From: Legionella gratiana
Lineage (GTDB): Bacteria; Pseudomonadota; Gammaproteobacteria; Legionellales; Legionellaceae
NCBI RefSeq assembly: GCF_001467695.1
Contig: NZ_LNYE01000022.1
Span: 318,058 to 382,057, forward strand
Length of the DNA stretch: 64,000 nt
Reading direction: 5' to 3'
The translations under genes were made by a program, and so were the position numbers. The notes under the pieces are model-generated. The model saw only the letters and a list, made by a program, of their open reading frames with translations. It was not told the origin of the DNA and searched no databases. Shown here piece by piece: positions 54,238 to 63,472 of the stretch (position 1 is its first letter; each line of letters opens with the position of its first letter).

Positions 54238-56340
54238 TTACCACTTCAATAAAGGTACTAAATTGGAATAATCATCAGTCCACAAAAACTGTTTATCACT
54301 TTCATTAAGACGCCAATTTGTATTTTTCATTAATTTAAGTACGATATCTTCATTCTTAGTCAAAAAAGCCCATTCTGAATCAAATTCCCCTAATGTGGGT
54401 TTACCTCGATAATTTACATATAATACCTTCAGTTTCAAAGAACGACCCATAGCATTAATTACAGGTAATAATTGCAAATTTCTATTACTTAAATGAATCA
54501 GTATTCCACCATCTTCTGTAGTTTTTTGCTGATACAAAGTAAATGCTTCAAGCGTTAATAAATGTACTGGAATTGCATCAGAGCTAAAAGCATCCACAAT
54601 CAGCAATTTTTGTGAATGCTTCGGTAATTGTTCCACAGCTAATCTTCCGTCATTTTTTATAATGGTTACAGAACTAGAACAATCACGTAGATAAGTAAAT
54701 AATTGAGGATTTTTTGCCAGTTCAATAACTTGATCATCAATTTCAATCACTTTTATTGGATCTTCGTGACGAAATTGACAAACCAATGTTCCAACACCTA
54801 AGCCAATAATAGTTGTGGGTAATTTGCTCCATTTTTGTTGCATCACTTCAATTACTGGTTTTATCGCTCCATAATAAGAACCCGCTCCTTCGGGTTTTTT
54901 CTCTCCTTTAGCTTGCAATCCATGTACTGTGGATTGACTGAATAAAACATTTACCTCTTTTTTATTTATCACTTTTTTTACACCATAAAAATTGCGAACC
55001 TGAAGCAAAATAGTTTCATCTTGTAACCAAGGTGTAAAAATAAATCCAAACAAGATCAATAACGATAAAAATAGACTGGTCCTAGTTTCTTGCCATAGCG
55101 CTATTGACGTTAAGGCCAAAATAGCGCAAATCTGAAAAGATGAAAAACCACCAGGCCAGTGGATCGTAGGAAGAATGTAATGAAGGAGCAAAAGTCCTAG
55201 AACAACAAAAGGGAGCCACCAATCATTTTTTTGGGATAATTGGGGTAAAGCAAGTAAACTCAATAAAATAGCCAAGGGATATTCATAAATTTGATTGAAC
55301 CAATTTGGTGCTAAAACACCATTAAATATCCCTGCCAATACACCACCAAGCGCTAAGCAAAAATAAAATAAAGGGAGTAACTGGGGTTTGGGTCTACTTA
55401 AAAATAATCTGCCATGACAAAGTAATGCTAAAATAAAAAAACTTAGCAAATTAAATAAAATGTGCCAGACTCTTACCTGGCTTACATCCAAAATAAAACC
55501 AAGAACTGGAAAAACTAGAAAGACAATACTGTTTCGAGCTACCCATGAAAAAGAAATCAATGGTTTATGGGTAAATATGAGTACGAAAGTAAGTAAATAT
55601 AAAGCCAGTGGTAAAACCCAAAATAAAGGTATCGCTGCTATATCTGTAGTAATATATAATGTCACTCCAAGCATCAAACTACATGGAGTAAAACTTAAAA
55701 AAATCCAATACAAAATCTTTTTCCAAAGCATCACTTCGATGGACTCATTTTGAGTTTCCACAGCTCGATAACGATTCGCGTAGAGAACAAAAATCAGGAG
55801 AATAATGAAGAGAACATACCCTATATTCCATAAGTAAAACTGGTTCTTTAAGCCAATAAAACGCTCAACACCCCAAGGATAGAGTAATAAAGAACAAAGA
55901 CTCCCCGCGTTTGAGGCCGCATATAAAAAATAAGGATCCGTAGCGCCTTTTTCCCGAGTTTGACTGTAAGCAAATTGAAGTAAAGGGGCTGAAGTACCAA
56001 TCACAAATAAAGGTAACCCTAACTGTGTTAATAAATTATATAAAATATCCGATACCGGAGATTCATAAAGCATCACAGGCTGAAATAACAGAGGCAAAGC
56101 AATGAAACTCAAAATAACTAGTACGCTATGAATAAGTCGCCATAAGGTAGGTTTTAAAAAACTTAACAGTGTTGTATATCCATACGCAAAAAGCAATATT
56201 AACTGAAAAAATAACATGCATATGGTCCAAACCGCAGGAGTCCCTCCATAAATAGGCAATAAAACTTTAGCAACCATGGGTTGGATACTAAATAAAAGTA
56301 CTGCGCTTAAGAATAGGTTTATGGGAAATAAAAAACGCAC
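54238..56340 (-). CDS. Membrane-fused spermidine-synthase-like protein
   Basis: 700 residues. The N-terminal two-thirds hold about 14 hydrophobic segments (MFS-like); the C-terminal domain (about 480-690) is a spermidine-synthase Rossmann fold with GLGVGTLVCQF, KVIEIDDQVIELA and LLIVDAFSSDAIPVHLLT. In such fused proteins the catalytic acid region is kept but the polyamine substrate is not proven. Monocistronic, ending just after the convergent MBL gene. Confidence 0.82.
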   Translation of the reverse strand: MRFLFPINLFLSAVLLFSIQPMVAKVLLPIYGGTPAVWTICMLFFQLILLFAYGYTTLLSFLKPTLWRLIHSVLVILSFIALPLLFQPVMLYESPVSDILYNLLTQLGLPLFVIGTSAPLLQFAYSQTREKGATDPYFLYAASNAGSLCSLLLYPWGVERFIGLKNQFYLWNIGYVLFIILLIFVLYANRYRAVETQNESIEVMLWKKILYWIFLSFTPCSLMLGVTLYITTDIAAIPLFWVLPLALYLLTFVLIFTHKPLISFSWVARNSIVFLVFPVLGFILDVSQVRVWHILFNLLSFFILALLCHGRLFLSRPKPQLLPLFYFCLALGGVLAGIFNGVLAPNWFNQIYEYPLAILLSLLALPQLSQKNDWWLPFVVLGLLLLHYILPTIHWPGGFSSFQICAILALTSIALWQETRTSLFLSLLILFGFIFTPWLQDETILLQVRNFYGVKKVINKKEVNVLFSQSTVHGLQAKGEKKPEGAGSYYGAIKPVIEVMQQKWSKLPTTIIGLGVGTLVCQFRHEDPIKVIEIDDQVIELAKNPQLFTYLRDCSSSVTIIKNDGRLAVEQLPKHSQKLLIVDAFSSDAIPVHLLTLEAFTLYQQKTTEDGGILIHLSNRNLQLLPVINAMGRSLKLKVLYVNYRGKPTLGEFDSEWAFLTKNEDIVLKLMKNTNWRLNESDKQFLWTDDYSNLVPLLKW

Positions 56341-56499
56341 GAAGCATCCTAGTAAAAATAAACGTCCATTAAAAAGTAATTGTAAGAGTATAAAAGCCTT
56401 TGTTCAATCTGAATTAGAAGTGATTTTTTCTTTATCGTTTTTATTATATTCAATAAGTTAGGTGGCGTATTAGCAAATTTACATCTACTAGACTGTAAA

Positions 56500-56552
56500 T
56501 TAACGTGAGTTTCGTATAAGGAGATCGGCTCATTATCCGAAATTCACGTTAA
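56500..56552. repeat. TAACGTGAGTT terminal inverted repeat element
   Basis: TTAACGTGAGTTTCGTATAA (56500-56519) and TTATCCGAAATTCACGTTAA (56533-56552) pair with two mismatches over 20 bp around a 13-base loop. Confidence 0.65.
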
Positions 56553-56600
56553 ATTAAAGCGATGGTAAGTCAATCATAGAACATGTAAGGATGACTTGAG

Positions 56601-57041
56601 TTAATTTTTTTTATTCGGAGATTCCCCAATTTTTTTATAATCTTGTTCACCAAAAATGGCGGAGGTAAATTCATAATATTTAAACTCGAGCAAATTGTTG
56701 CTGGGATCTTTTAAAAAAAAAGATTGGTGTTCTATTCGAGTCTCTTTGAATCGTGTTTTAGGAGGAATTTCAAAAGAAATGCTCTGTATTTTAATTTTTG
56801 TCAAAAAAGAATCAAACTGATCTCGTTCCAAAAAAATTAAACCAAAGTGTCTTGGATAGATGCCTTCTTGAGAAGGGGGGATCATATCTACTTTATGCGC
56901 CACAATTTGATGGTTACCAAATTTTAAAATCAATGCATTTTCAGATTCGCGTCCTAAAGAAAAACCCAATTTATGGTGATAAAACTCTTTAGCCAATGCT
57001 AAATCATGTACTGGAAATGCAAGATGAAATAATGTATTCAT
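56601..57041 (-). CDS. VOC (glyoxalase-like) protein
   Basis: 146 residues, a single VOC unit: LAFPVHDLALAKEFYHHKLGF at the start, the metal-site-like segment FGNHQIVAHKVD at about 46, and PSNNLLEFKYYEF near the end. Unlike the other two VOC proteins of the window, it lacks the IPPHWM motif. Its ATG overlaps the stop of a 53-codon small ORF by four bases (ATGA), so both are translated together. Substrate unknown. Confidence 0.8.
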   Translation of the reverse strand: MNTLFHLAFPVHDLALAKEFYHHKLGFSLGRESENALILKFGNHQIVAHKVDMIPPSQEGIYPRHFGLIFLERDQFDSFLTKIKIQSISFEIPPKTRFKETRIEHQSFFLKDPSNNLLEFKYYEFTSAIFGEQDYKKIGESPNKKN

Positions 57042-57199
57042 GAATTTGGTTTCTTAGTTACTTTTTTAACTTTAGCACCTTTTTCCATTTCTTTAGGTAG
57101 ACGATTCCTTTTAATATACAAATTTCCTGGATTTCCCGAGTCACTTTGTCTATGTTTAGGATTAACGGAACTATGAGATGAATGGTGATTCCTTGTCAT
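57038..57199 (-). CDS. Small basic 53-residue protein coupled to the VOC gene
   Basis: Begins MTRNHHSSHSSV and ends KVTKKPNS; about one third basic residues, His/Ser-rich start, Lys-rich end, no Cys. GGGAG lies 8 bases before the ATG, and the stop shares ATGA with the start of the VOC gene downstream. Good start context and coupling support a real gene; no family recognised. The charge suggests nucleic-acid or ribosome binding, but that is a guess. Confidence 0.6.
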   Translation of the reverse strand: MTRNHHSSHSSVNPKHRQSDSGNPGNLYIKRNRLPKEMEKGAKVKKVTKKPNS

Positions 57200-57325
57200 T
57201 TCATATTCTCCCTGTAGTAGCTATTCTATAAGGATAGCAAAGGAAGAGCAAACCCGTGTAAAAATTATGTTTTAAATTAACAAATAAGTATGTAAGAATA
57301 CTTATTTCCATTCAATTTATATAAA

Positions 57326-57958
57326 ATGCATTTAAATATTCTAGACTATATAATTCACATTGATGTTTACCTAAACACTCTTGTTTCAAGTTATGGGTTT
57401 TGGACTTATTTGGCTTTATTCGCTGTTATTTTCTGCGAGACAGGTTTAGTAGTAACCCCTTTTTTACCTGGTGACTCCTTACTTTTTGCTGCTGGAAGCA
57501 TTGCTGCCCAACCTGGAAATCCATTAAATATTTTTATTTTGTTTTTATTACTTTTCTGTGCTTCAATTTTCGGAAATCAAATTAATTTCTTAGTAGGACG
57601 TTTGCTGGGACCTCGCATTTTTTCGGCTGAAAAATCTTGGCTACTCAATAAAAAGCATCTACAGGAAACACATACATTTTATGAAAAGCATGGTGGAAAA
57701 ACGATTATTTTTGCGCGTTTCCTACCTATTATACGCACTTTTGCACCATTTGTTGCAGGAATTGGAACCATGCGTATCGTACACTTTACTCTATATAATT
57801 TAATTAGCGCATTTATATGGATTGCTAGTCTCCTAAGCCTTGGTTATTTCTTAGGATCTATTCCTTTAGTTAAAGAAAATTTCTCATTGGTTATTTATGG
57901 GATTATCTTCATTTCTATAGTGCCACCTATTTTTACATTACTGAATCGAAACAAATGA
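57326..57958 (+). CDS. DedA-family membrane protein
   Basis: 210 residues with five or so hydrophobic segments and the DedA signatures FCETGLVVTPFLPGDSLLF near 30-50 and FARFLPIIRTFAPFVAGIG near 130-150, which form the re-entrant transport core. DedA proteins act in undecaprenyl-phosphate or phospholipid flipping and envelope homeostasis. Promoter likely in the 126-bp gap upstream. Confidence 0.9.
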   Translation: MHLNILDYIIHIDVYLNTLVSSYGFWTYLALFAVIFCETGLVVTPFLPGDSLLFAAGSIAAQPGNPLNIFILFLLLFCASIFGNQINFLVGRLLGPRIFSAEKSWLLNKKHLQETHTFYEKHGGKTIIFARFLPIIRTFAPFVAGIGTMRIVHFTLYNLISAFIWIASLLSLGYFLGSIPLVKENFSLVIYGIIFISIVPPIFTLLNRNK

Positions 57959-58477
57959 AAGTCTGTTACAATAAATTGCTATAATGAGTCAAAAATAACA
58001 CATTGATTTTCTTGTAAAATATGCCAAACATGACCGTTTTCTGAATGGGGTTGATCTATTACCCCCTAAGGAAAAGATGAGGTTTCGATGAACTCTCAAT
58101 TTCGAAAGCACGTCACCCTCCGCAAAAGCGGAGGGTCTAAATACTTTGCTAAGCATTAAGCGCCTTGTTAAAACAATTGTACTTTTATATTAAGACTTTG
58201 ATTGAGGCCCCCGCTTTCGCCTGAATCTTCTACACATCTTGTCTATCGCAAATAAAACAGGATCCAATTATTTCTTTTGCAGAAGGAGACGGTATTGAGA
58301 GCATCGTCACCCTCTGCGTAAGCAGGGGGTCTCGTAAGCGTATGACTGCAAGGTGAAGTTTAGAACAAAGATTTGTTACTTTTAGACCTTCCGCTTTCGC
58401 GGAGGTTGACGATGTGCCTAGAGGCAAAGATTGGTCAAGTTGACGCCATTACCTGAACGGGATACGGAAAATAAAAA
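57959..58477. other. 519-bp intergenic region of hairpin repeats
   Basis: Contains a perfect hairpin ACCCTCCGC (58115-58123) / GCGGAGGGT (58128-58136), a CCCTCTGCG/GCAGGGGG hairpin near 58310, a CCTTCCGC/GCGGAGG hairpin near 58388, and a reverse-orientation relative of the 117-bp element of 26913-27140 (58286-58412). No gene seen. Confidence 0.65.
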
Positions 58478-59260
58478 TTAATCCATAAGCAATAGTTGAG
58501 ATAACATACCGTTTTGAATCCAGCCTTTCAAATAGGAAGCTGCACGCATTCCTACTTCTTCAGGATCTATCCACTGACATAACCCTTCACACAAAGAACC
58601 AAAGGACATACCTTGTAGCAAGTTATCCAAAGCCCAAGCCTCTTCACAAGATAAACTATAAAATTGAAGGATGTATTCAGGTTTTCGCCACAGAACCCAA
58701 GCAGTAGGCTCTGAACTTTGTTGTAGTTCAGGCAATTTTTGATCATGAGTCAACGCTTGCCAAAGAGGAATTGTATTACACATATAATTGATTCGATGCA
58801 AAGAAGGGTGAAGAATAAATTGTAATCCTGCCCATGCATCTGGAGGAACTGCAGCCATATCTTCTACCCGCACAACTTGAGCATCCGCAGCATCAAAAGC
58901 CAAGCTCATTTTCCATTCAAAATCAGCAAGCTCCGCCAAATGGGGGTATTGAGGATATTGACTTTTAATGAAATCAGGAAGTAAATCACCAAACCAACGA
59001 ATAGAGCGATAAGATGAAGGATATGCATTGACGTAATGAAGAGCAACCTCATCAAATTGCTCTGAACCTAGATAAGTATGTAACGAAGGAAAATTAGACG
59101 ACAAGCATTCGATCAAGCGAAGTTTATAAGCATCACGATAAATACCTAAGCGCGTATCCACTGACACCAATTCGGTTTGAATAATTGAATCATAAATATC
59201 TGATTGGCCTGATAATAAAAACTGTTGAAATTGCTTTTGCAAATGCAGAAGATCGGTCAT
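58478..59260 (-). CDS. bufC: Bufferin maturation partner, DUF2063 (BufC-like)
   Basis: 260-residue DUF2063 protein. The N-terminus (LQKQFQQFLLSG ... LGIYRDAYKLRLIECLSSNFP) is the family pattern and the C-terminal winged-helix-like part is variable. Known BufC-like proteins bind the precursor and deliver it to the DUF692 enzyme. Its ATG overlaps the bufB stop by four bases, so the two are translationally coupled and form one functional unit. Ends at 58478 with no clear terminator. Confidence 0.82.
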   Translation of the reverse strand: MTDLLHLQKQFQQFLLSGQSDIYDSIIQTELVSVDTRLGIYRDAYKLRLIECLSSNFPSLHTYLGSEQFDEVALHYVNAYPSSYRSIRWFGDLLPDFIKSQYPQYPHLAELADFEWKMSLAFDAADAQVVRVEDMAAVPPDAWAGLQFILHPSLHRINYMCNTIPLWQALTHDQKLPELQQSSEPTAWVLWRKPEYILQFYSLSCEEAWALDNLLQGMSFGSLCEGLCQWIDPEEVGMRAASYLKGWIQNGMLSQLLLMD

Positions 59261-60120
59261 ATAAACACCTCCTCAATGAATACAGATTCGGCAATTTCCT
59301 CAGCGTGCTTTATTTCCGCAAGTAAATCAGCCAAAGGCGGCATATTGTCATCTCGTTCTATCATAGTTGAAACAGGACCCAATCGTTGTAAAGTTGCTGC
59401 ATAAAGATCCCAAACAGGCTGGATTACTGGTGCATCATGTGTATCAATAATGTAATGACCATGATTGGAATGACCCGCCAAATGAATTTGGGCCACACGA
59501 TCAGCAGGCATAGCAAAAATATAGTCCATAGGATTGAACTGATGGTTTACAGAACTTACATAGATATTATTTACATCGAGTAAAATATAACAATCTGCTT
59601 TTTTTACAATTTCAAGAATAAATTCCCATTCCGTCATTTCAGATTGCTTATAAGTAAGATAGCTGGATACATTTTCAATTAAAATAGGCCTACCTAAAAA
59701 TTCCTGGACCTGATGAATACGAGAAACAATATGATTTACTGCCTGACGCGTATAAGGAATAGGCAATAAATCATGGGCATTAATCCCATTGATTCCAGTC
59801 CAACATAAATGGTCAGAAATCCAAACTGGCTCAACTCGAGTAGCTAAATTCTTTACTTGCTGTAGATAATCATGATCCAAAGGATCAGAACTGCCCAATG
59901 AAAGAGAAACACCATGCATCACTATAGGATAGTGGGCTCGAATTTGATCAAGATAATAAAGTGGCTTTCCTCCGGGAACAAGATAATTTTCAGTTAATGC
60001 CTCAAACCAACCTAAATTAGGTTTTTGAGTTAAAATTTCTTCATAATAATTAGGTCGTAATCCCAGACCAAAACCAAGAAAAGGCATTTGTTGCACAATT
60101 TTATTTTGTGGGGTACTCAT
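59257..60120 (-). CDS. bufB: Bufferin maturation oxidase, DUF692/MNIO (BufB-like)
   Basis: 287-residue DUF692 multinuclear non-heme iron-dependent oxidase. The barrel shows GFGLGLRPNYYEEIL, HGVSLSLGS, ISDHLCWTG, PILIENVSSYL and HLAGHSNHG ... DTHDAPV; these supply His, Glu and Asp metal ligands. It modifies Cys in the BufA precursor, with thiooxazole formation reported for bufferins. Sits downstream of the precursor gene behind an intrinsic terminator and is coupled to bufC. Confidence 0.88.
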   Translation of the reverse strand: MSTPQNKIVQQMPFLGFGLGLRPNYYEEILTQKPNLGWFEALTENYLVPGGKPLYYLDQIRAHYPIVMHGVSLSLGSSDPLDHDYLQQVKNLATRVEPVWISDHLCWTGINGINAHDLLPIPYTRQAVNHIVSRIHQVQEFLGRPILIENVSSYLTYKQSEMTEWEFILEIVKKADCYILLDVNNIYVSSVNHQFNPMDYIFAMPADRVAQIHLAGHSNHGHYIIDTHDAPVIQPVWDLYAATLQRLGPVSTMIERDDNMPPLADLLAEIKHAEEIAESVFIEEVFI

Positions 60121-60137
60121 AATTCAGCCTAATAGAC

Positions 60138-60166
60138 AAAAAAATCCAGGCATGTAACATGCCTGG
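60138..60166 (-). terminator. Intrinsic terminator between bufA and bufBC
   Basis: On the minus strand: CCAGGCATG, TTA loop, CATGCCTGG, then A and seven T. Strong stem with U-run, located after the bufA stop and before the bufB start. Partial read-through would give abundant precursor and little enzyme. Confidence 0.85.
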
Positions 60167-60189
60167 GTCATGCGATAACTTATCTATAA

Positions 60190-60444
60190 TTATTGAACAA
60201 CAGTACCGCCTGCTTTTTGACAATCTTCTTTGTTCATTTCTGCTACGCCTTTTCCTTTACACGAATTTTGTCCTTTACACGCATTATCAGCTGTTTTGCA
60301 AACACTTTGTCCTTTGCATGCATTACCGCCTTGGCACTTAACCATGCCAGCAGAAGCGTCGTCCGCAGCAAAAGCAGGAGCTACAGCAAACATAGAAGCA
60401 GCACCAATAGCTAGAGCAACGCCTGTTAATTTTATCTTGTTCAT
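60190..60444 (-). CDS. bufA: Bufferin-type RiPP precursor (BufA2-like)
   Basis: 84-residue precursor with a signal peptide (cleavage after PAFA at 26). The mature part has six Cys (37, 43, 49, 56, 62, 75) and two near-repeats, NACKGQSVCK (41-50) and NACKGQNSCK (54-63), as in BufA2 proteins. It is matured by the DUF692/DUF2063 pair and exported to the periplasm to bind copper or other metals. AAGGAA precedes the ATG. An intrinsic terminator follows the stop. Confidence 0.88.
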   Translation of the reverse strand: MNKIKLTGVALAIGAASMFAVAPAFAADDASAGMVKCQGGNACKGQSVCKTADNACKGQNSCKGKGVAEMNKEDCQKAGGTVVQ

Positions 60445-60761
60445 TATAATTAATTCCTTTTAGAGTTAGTTAATAAGCATAAAGGTAAAATATGATTTAC
60501 CCGATAGCATTTTAGGAAGTAAAATTTATTTTTGTCAAGTTTGCTTCATTGAAAAATAAAGAATAAACGTCACCACTCTTCCAATAAAATATGCTGCTTC
60601 ATTTTAAGTGAACTCGATCTACAAGGCATAGAAAACAAGGAGGGAATAAGCTCGATTTCTTATGTGTTCCATGGTCTTGTTTTTTGATAACCCACCTTAA
60701 TCTTGGCTTAATACTGGTTAAATAGAATTTTATATATACCTTAACTTAAGGAGATAAAATT
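60445..60761. other. 317-bp divergent promoter region of bufA and the repeat protein
   Basis: Must hold the bufA promoter (reverse) and that of the gene at 60762 (forward). AT-rich, with an AGTGAACTCGATCTACAAGG fragment near 60606 that resembles the arm of the B-type repeat. No gene seen and no operator assigned. Confidence 0.5.
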
Positions 60762-61358
60762 ATGATTGATAAGAAAGCCAGTTCATTCTATTCCACTGGG
60801 GGCGCTAGTGTGGGTGCGGCCATTGGTGGATTCATAGGTTCCGCCGTACCAGGATTAGGCACAGTTGCTGGGACAAATGTTGGAGCTGCTCTCGGGGCAA
60901 GCGTTGGATTAGGTTTCTATAAGTTGGCTGAAATGAGGGGGTTTACTGGAGTAACTGGCGTTCCTCGTATGATTGTAAGTGACGCGATGGCAGTTAAAGA
61001 CTTCCTTACTCAAAATCAAAACCAGCCTGGTAATCAAAATACTACTGTCAATAAAGCGAGTAATGCTGAGCAAAGCTCTTTAACAAAGGCTGCTGAAACA
61101 ATTTTCTCTGAAGTAGTGGAACCTGTTCTTTCTCAAAAATTAAATCAGGAACAGCCGATTATAGAGTCAACAAATAATATGCTCCGATTAATGCCCGCCA
61201 ATCAAGATAGTAATGCGAAGCAAAGCTCTTTAACAAAGGCTGCTGAAACAATTTTCGAAGCAGTGAAACCTGTTCTTTCTCAAAAATTAAATCAGGAACA
61301 GGTTAAACAGGCTGAACAGGTTGAATCGCAACAATATGAATCCACATATAGATTTTAG
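60762..61358 (+). CDS. Glycine-zipper protein with internal 150-bp duplication
   Basis: 198 residues. Residues 10-55 form a glycine-zipper pair (GGASVGAAIGGFIG, GTNVGAALGASVGLG) that can insert in membranes. A Gln/Asn-rich linker precedes two near-identical units at about 101-130 and 151-180 (QSSLTKAAETIF ... PVLSQKLNQEQ). No signal peptide. A strong AAGGAGATAAAATT precedes the ATG. No family recognised; the layout suits a membrane-targeting secreted protein, but that is inference. Confidence 0.6.
   Translation: MIDKKASSFYSTGGASVGAAIGGFIGSAVPGLGTVAGTNVGAALGASVGLGFYKLAEMRGFTGVTGVPRMIVSDAMAVKDFLTQNQNQPGNQNTTVNKASNAEQSSLTKAAETIFSEVVEPVLSQKLNQEQPIIESTNNMLRLMPANQDSNAKQSSLTKAAETIFEAVKPVLSQKLNQEQVKQAEQVESQQYESTYRF
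61056..61305 (+). repeat. 150-bp direct repeat within the glycine-zipper gene
   Basis: The stretch AGCAAAGCTCTTTAACAAAG, the following GCTGCTGAAACAATTTTC, and CCTGTTCTTTCTCAAAAATT recur 150 bp apart with almost no base changes. A recent duplication. Confidence 0.75.
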
Positions 61359-61614
61359 CTAGGAATCTCCTTCAATGACTGCAAGTTAAACATAAACATC
61401 CATTAGGACTATGCCTGAGTAACGTTTTACCCAGGCTAGGAAGGCAATTAAATGAATTTGGCGCATCTTGAACAAAATAATCCTTATCGGGCCTCACATA
61501 CTAATGTATGCAATGGCACTAGTTAAGGCATTATCTAATAGTCATTACGATACGCTTACTTCAAAAACAAAGTCTATACTAAATAATAAATTAAGATGAG
61601 TAGTAACTATAAAA

Positions 61615-63438
61615 ATGAACACTCCCTTATTCACACACAAAGAAATTTATGACTTTATCAAAATGTTTGAACCTTTTAGTGCCTTGAGTGACGCTTGTCT
61701 GAAAAAACTCTCCTATACGCTAGAAATTGAGTCTCATGTTGGTAATTCCTTACTCGTAAAAAAAGGAGAGAACTCAAATGAGCTCTACATTCTAATTCAA
61801 GGTAGACTTTTCTATCAAGTAACAGACACAGAAGATAATGTGACTTACCAGGGCGAAATGAATGAGGGTTCAATCATAGGTGAAATGTCCCTTTTATCTG
61901 ATTTGCCTCGCTCTGCTAATGTGTATACGCTACGCGATAGTATCATCTTAAAATTATCAAAAAATAATTTCTTGAGATTATGCAAAACATACCCTGAACT
62001 ACTGAATAAAATCACCGAATTTACCATTAAGCGGTTAACGAATTCGCTACAAGGAGTTCCTCCTACTCCATCCCGCAATAAATCAATAGCCATAATTCCT
62101 ATAAAACCCATACCTGATTTTGAATTTCAATTACAAGAAATAATTTTTCGCCACTCCTATGGAGAGAAAATTCTTTTGTTAACCAGTCATTGCTTGGATA
62201 TACAAGAAAATTTCTTAGATGAAAATGGGAATATGAGTAATAAAGGAATTTTATGGATTAACCAACAAGAAAAAGAATTCTCTTTTATATTTTATCTGGC
62301 GGATGAAACGCTCACAAGTTGGACTAAATTTTGTATTCGCCAAGCGGATTCACTTGCCTTTTTAACCGTTGCAGAAGCACGTGATTTTAGTTTATCCGCA
62401 GTAGAGCGTTATACCATGGAGACCCAGCATAATTTTGTAAAACGAAATGTTTTAATACTTTTGCATAATACTGCAAATCGCCCAAGCGACACCCAATATT
62501 GGCTCCAAGAACGTTCAGTGAATGCACATTATCATGTTCGCAGAAATACAGCAGCAGGAATTTCACGCATGATGCGAATTTTTACGGACAATACAATTTC
62601 ATTGGTTCTAAGTGGCGGAGGAGCACGAGGCCTTGCTCACATTGGTGTCTACCGCCTCCTAGAAGAACGCGGGATTCCTGTAGATTATATTGCTGGAACA
62701 AGCATGGGGGCTATGCTCGCTGCTACATTTGCCATGGGATATACTTCTAATGAAATTGTTGATTTAGTTGAAGAGTATTTAATTAAGGGAGCAAAAATTG
62801 ATTTCACTTTTCCTTATATTGCAATTGCAGCCGGTAAGAGAGCTGAAGACAATCTCATACGGCTTTACGGTGAAAAGAATCAAATAGAAGATTTATGGCT
62901 TAACTATTTTTGCGTATCAACCGATTTAATTAGCCAAAACTCTTATGTCCATGACAGAGGATTATTATGGGAGTCAATTCGGTCAAGCATCTCATTACCC
63001 TTTATTTATCCACCTGTATCTTTTAATGATAAACTACTTATCGACGGTGGAGTACTCAATAATATACCTATCGACGTCATGAGACGCTATTCAAACAGCA
63101 GTAAAATTATTGCTTCCAATATTAATAGTAAACACTCCTTCAAATCGACTCCATTACCCTATTCACTCTCCGGCTGGAAATTGCTTTATAATAAGTTCCT
63201 GGGTAAAAAAATGTCATTACCTATAAGCTTAGGCGAATTAGTCCTGCAATTATTAACAATTAGCTCGCAACAAAATACTGAACGAGTCATGTCTATGGCA
63301 GATTTTGGTATTTCTTTAAAAGTAGAACAGTTCGGTATATTAGATTTCAAAAAATATAAAGAAATTACAGAAGCGGGCTACCAGCAGGCAAAAGCTCAGT
63401 TTACTATCCAAAACGTAGCTGAATTATTAAAAAAGTAA
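61615..63438 (+). CDS. Cyclic-nucleotide-binding-domain patatin-like phospholipase
   Basis: 607 residues of the NTE/RssA-like group. The N-terminal cNMP-binding-type domain (about 18-140) has GSIIGEMSLLSDLPRSANVYT. The C-terminal patatin domain (about 328-500) has the oxyanion loop SGGGARGLAHIGV, the nucleophile GTSMG and the catalytic Asp in DGGVLNN. It should hydrolyse phospholipid or lysophospholipid acyl esters at the membrane. No signal peptide or obvious operon partner. Confidence 0.85.
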   Translation: MNTPLFTHKEIYDFIKMFEPFSALSDACLKKLSYTLEIESHVGNSLLVKKGENSNELYILIQGRLFYQVTDTEDNVTYQGEMNEGSIIGEMSLLSDLPRSANVYTLRDSIILKLSKNNFLRLCKTYPELLNKITEFTIKRLTNSLQGVPPTPSRNKSIAIIPIKPIPDFEFQLQEIIFRHSYGEKILLLTSHCLDIQENFLDENGNMSNKGILWINQQEKEFSFIFYLADETLTSWTKFCIRQADSLAFLTVAEARDFSLSAVERYTMETQHNFVKRNVLILLHNTANRPSDTQYWLQERSVNAHYHVRRNTAAGISRMMRIFTDNTISLVLSGGGARGLAHIGVYRLLEERGIPVDYIAGTSMGAMLAATFAMGYTSNEIVDLVEEYLIKGAKIDFTFPYIAIAAGKRAEDNLIRLYGEKNQIEDLWLNYFCVSTDLISQNSYVHDRGLLWESIRSSISLPFIYPPVSFNDKLLIDGGVLNNIPIDVMRRYSNSSKIIASNINSKHSFKSTPLPYSLSGWKLLYNKFLGKKMSLPISLGELVLQLLTISSQQNTERVMSMADFGISLKVEQFGILDFKKYKEITEAGYQQAKAQFTIQNVAELLKK

Positions 63439-63472
63439 TTCCCCCATAACACCAATAAAAGTAGGATTTGAA

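Noticed and set aside
58230-58427. Small protein in the hairpin repeat region
   Set aside because: The frame is a translation of the repeat element and has no start signal.
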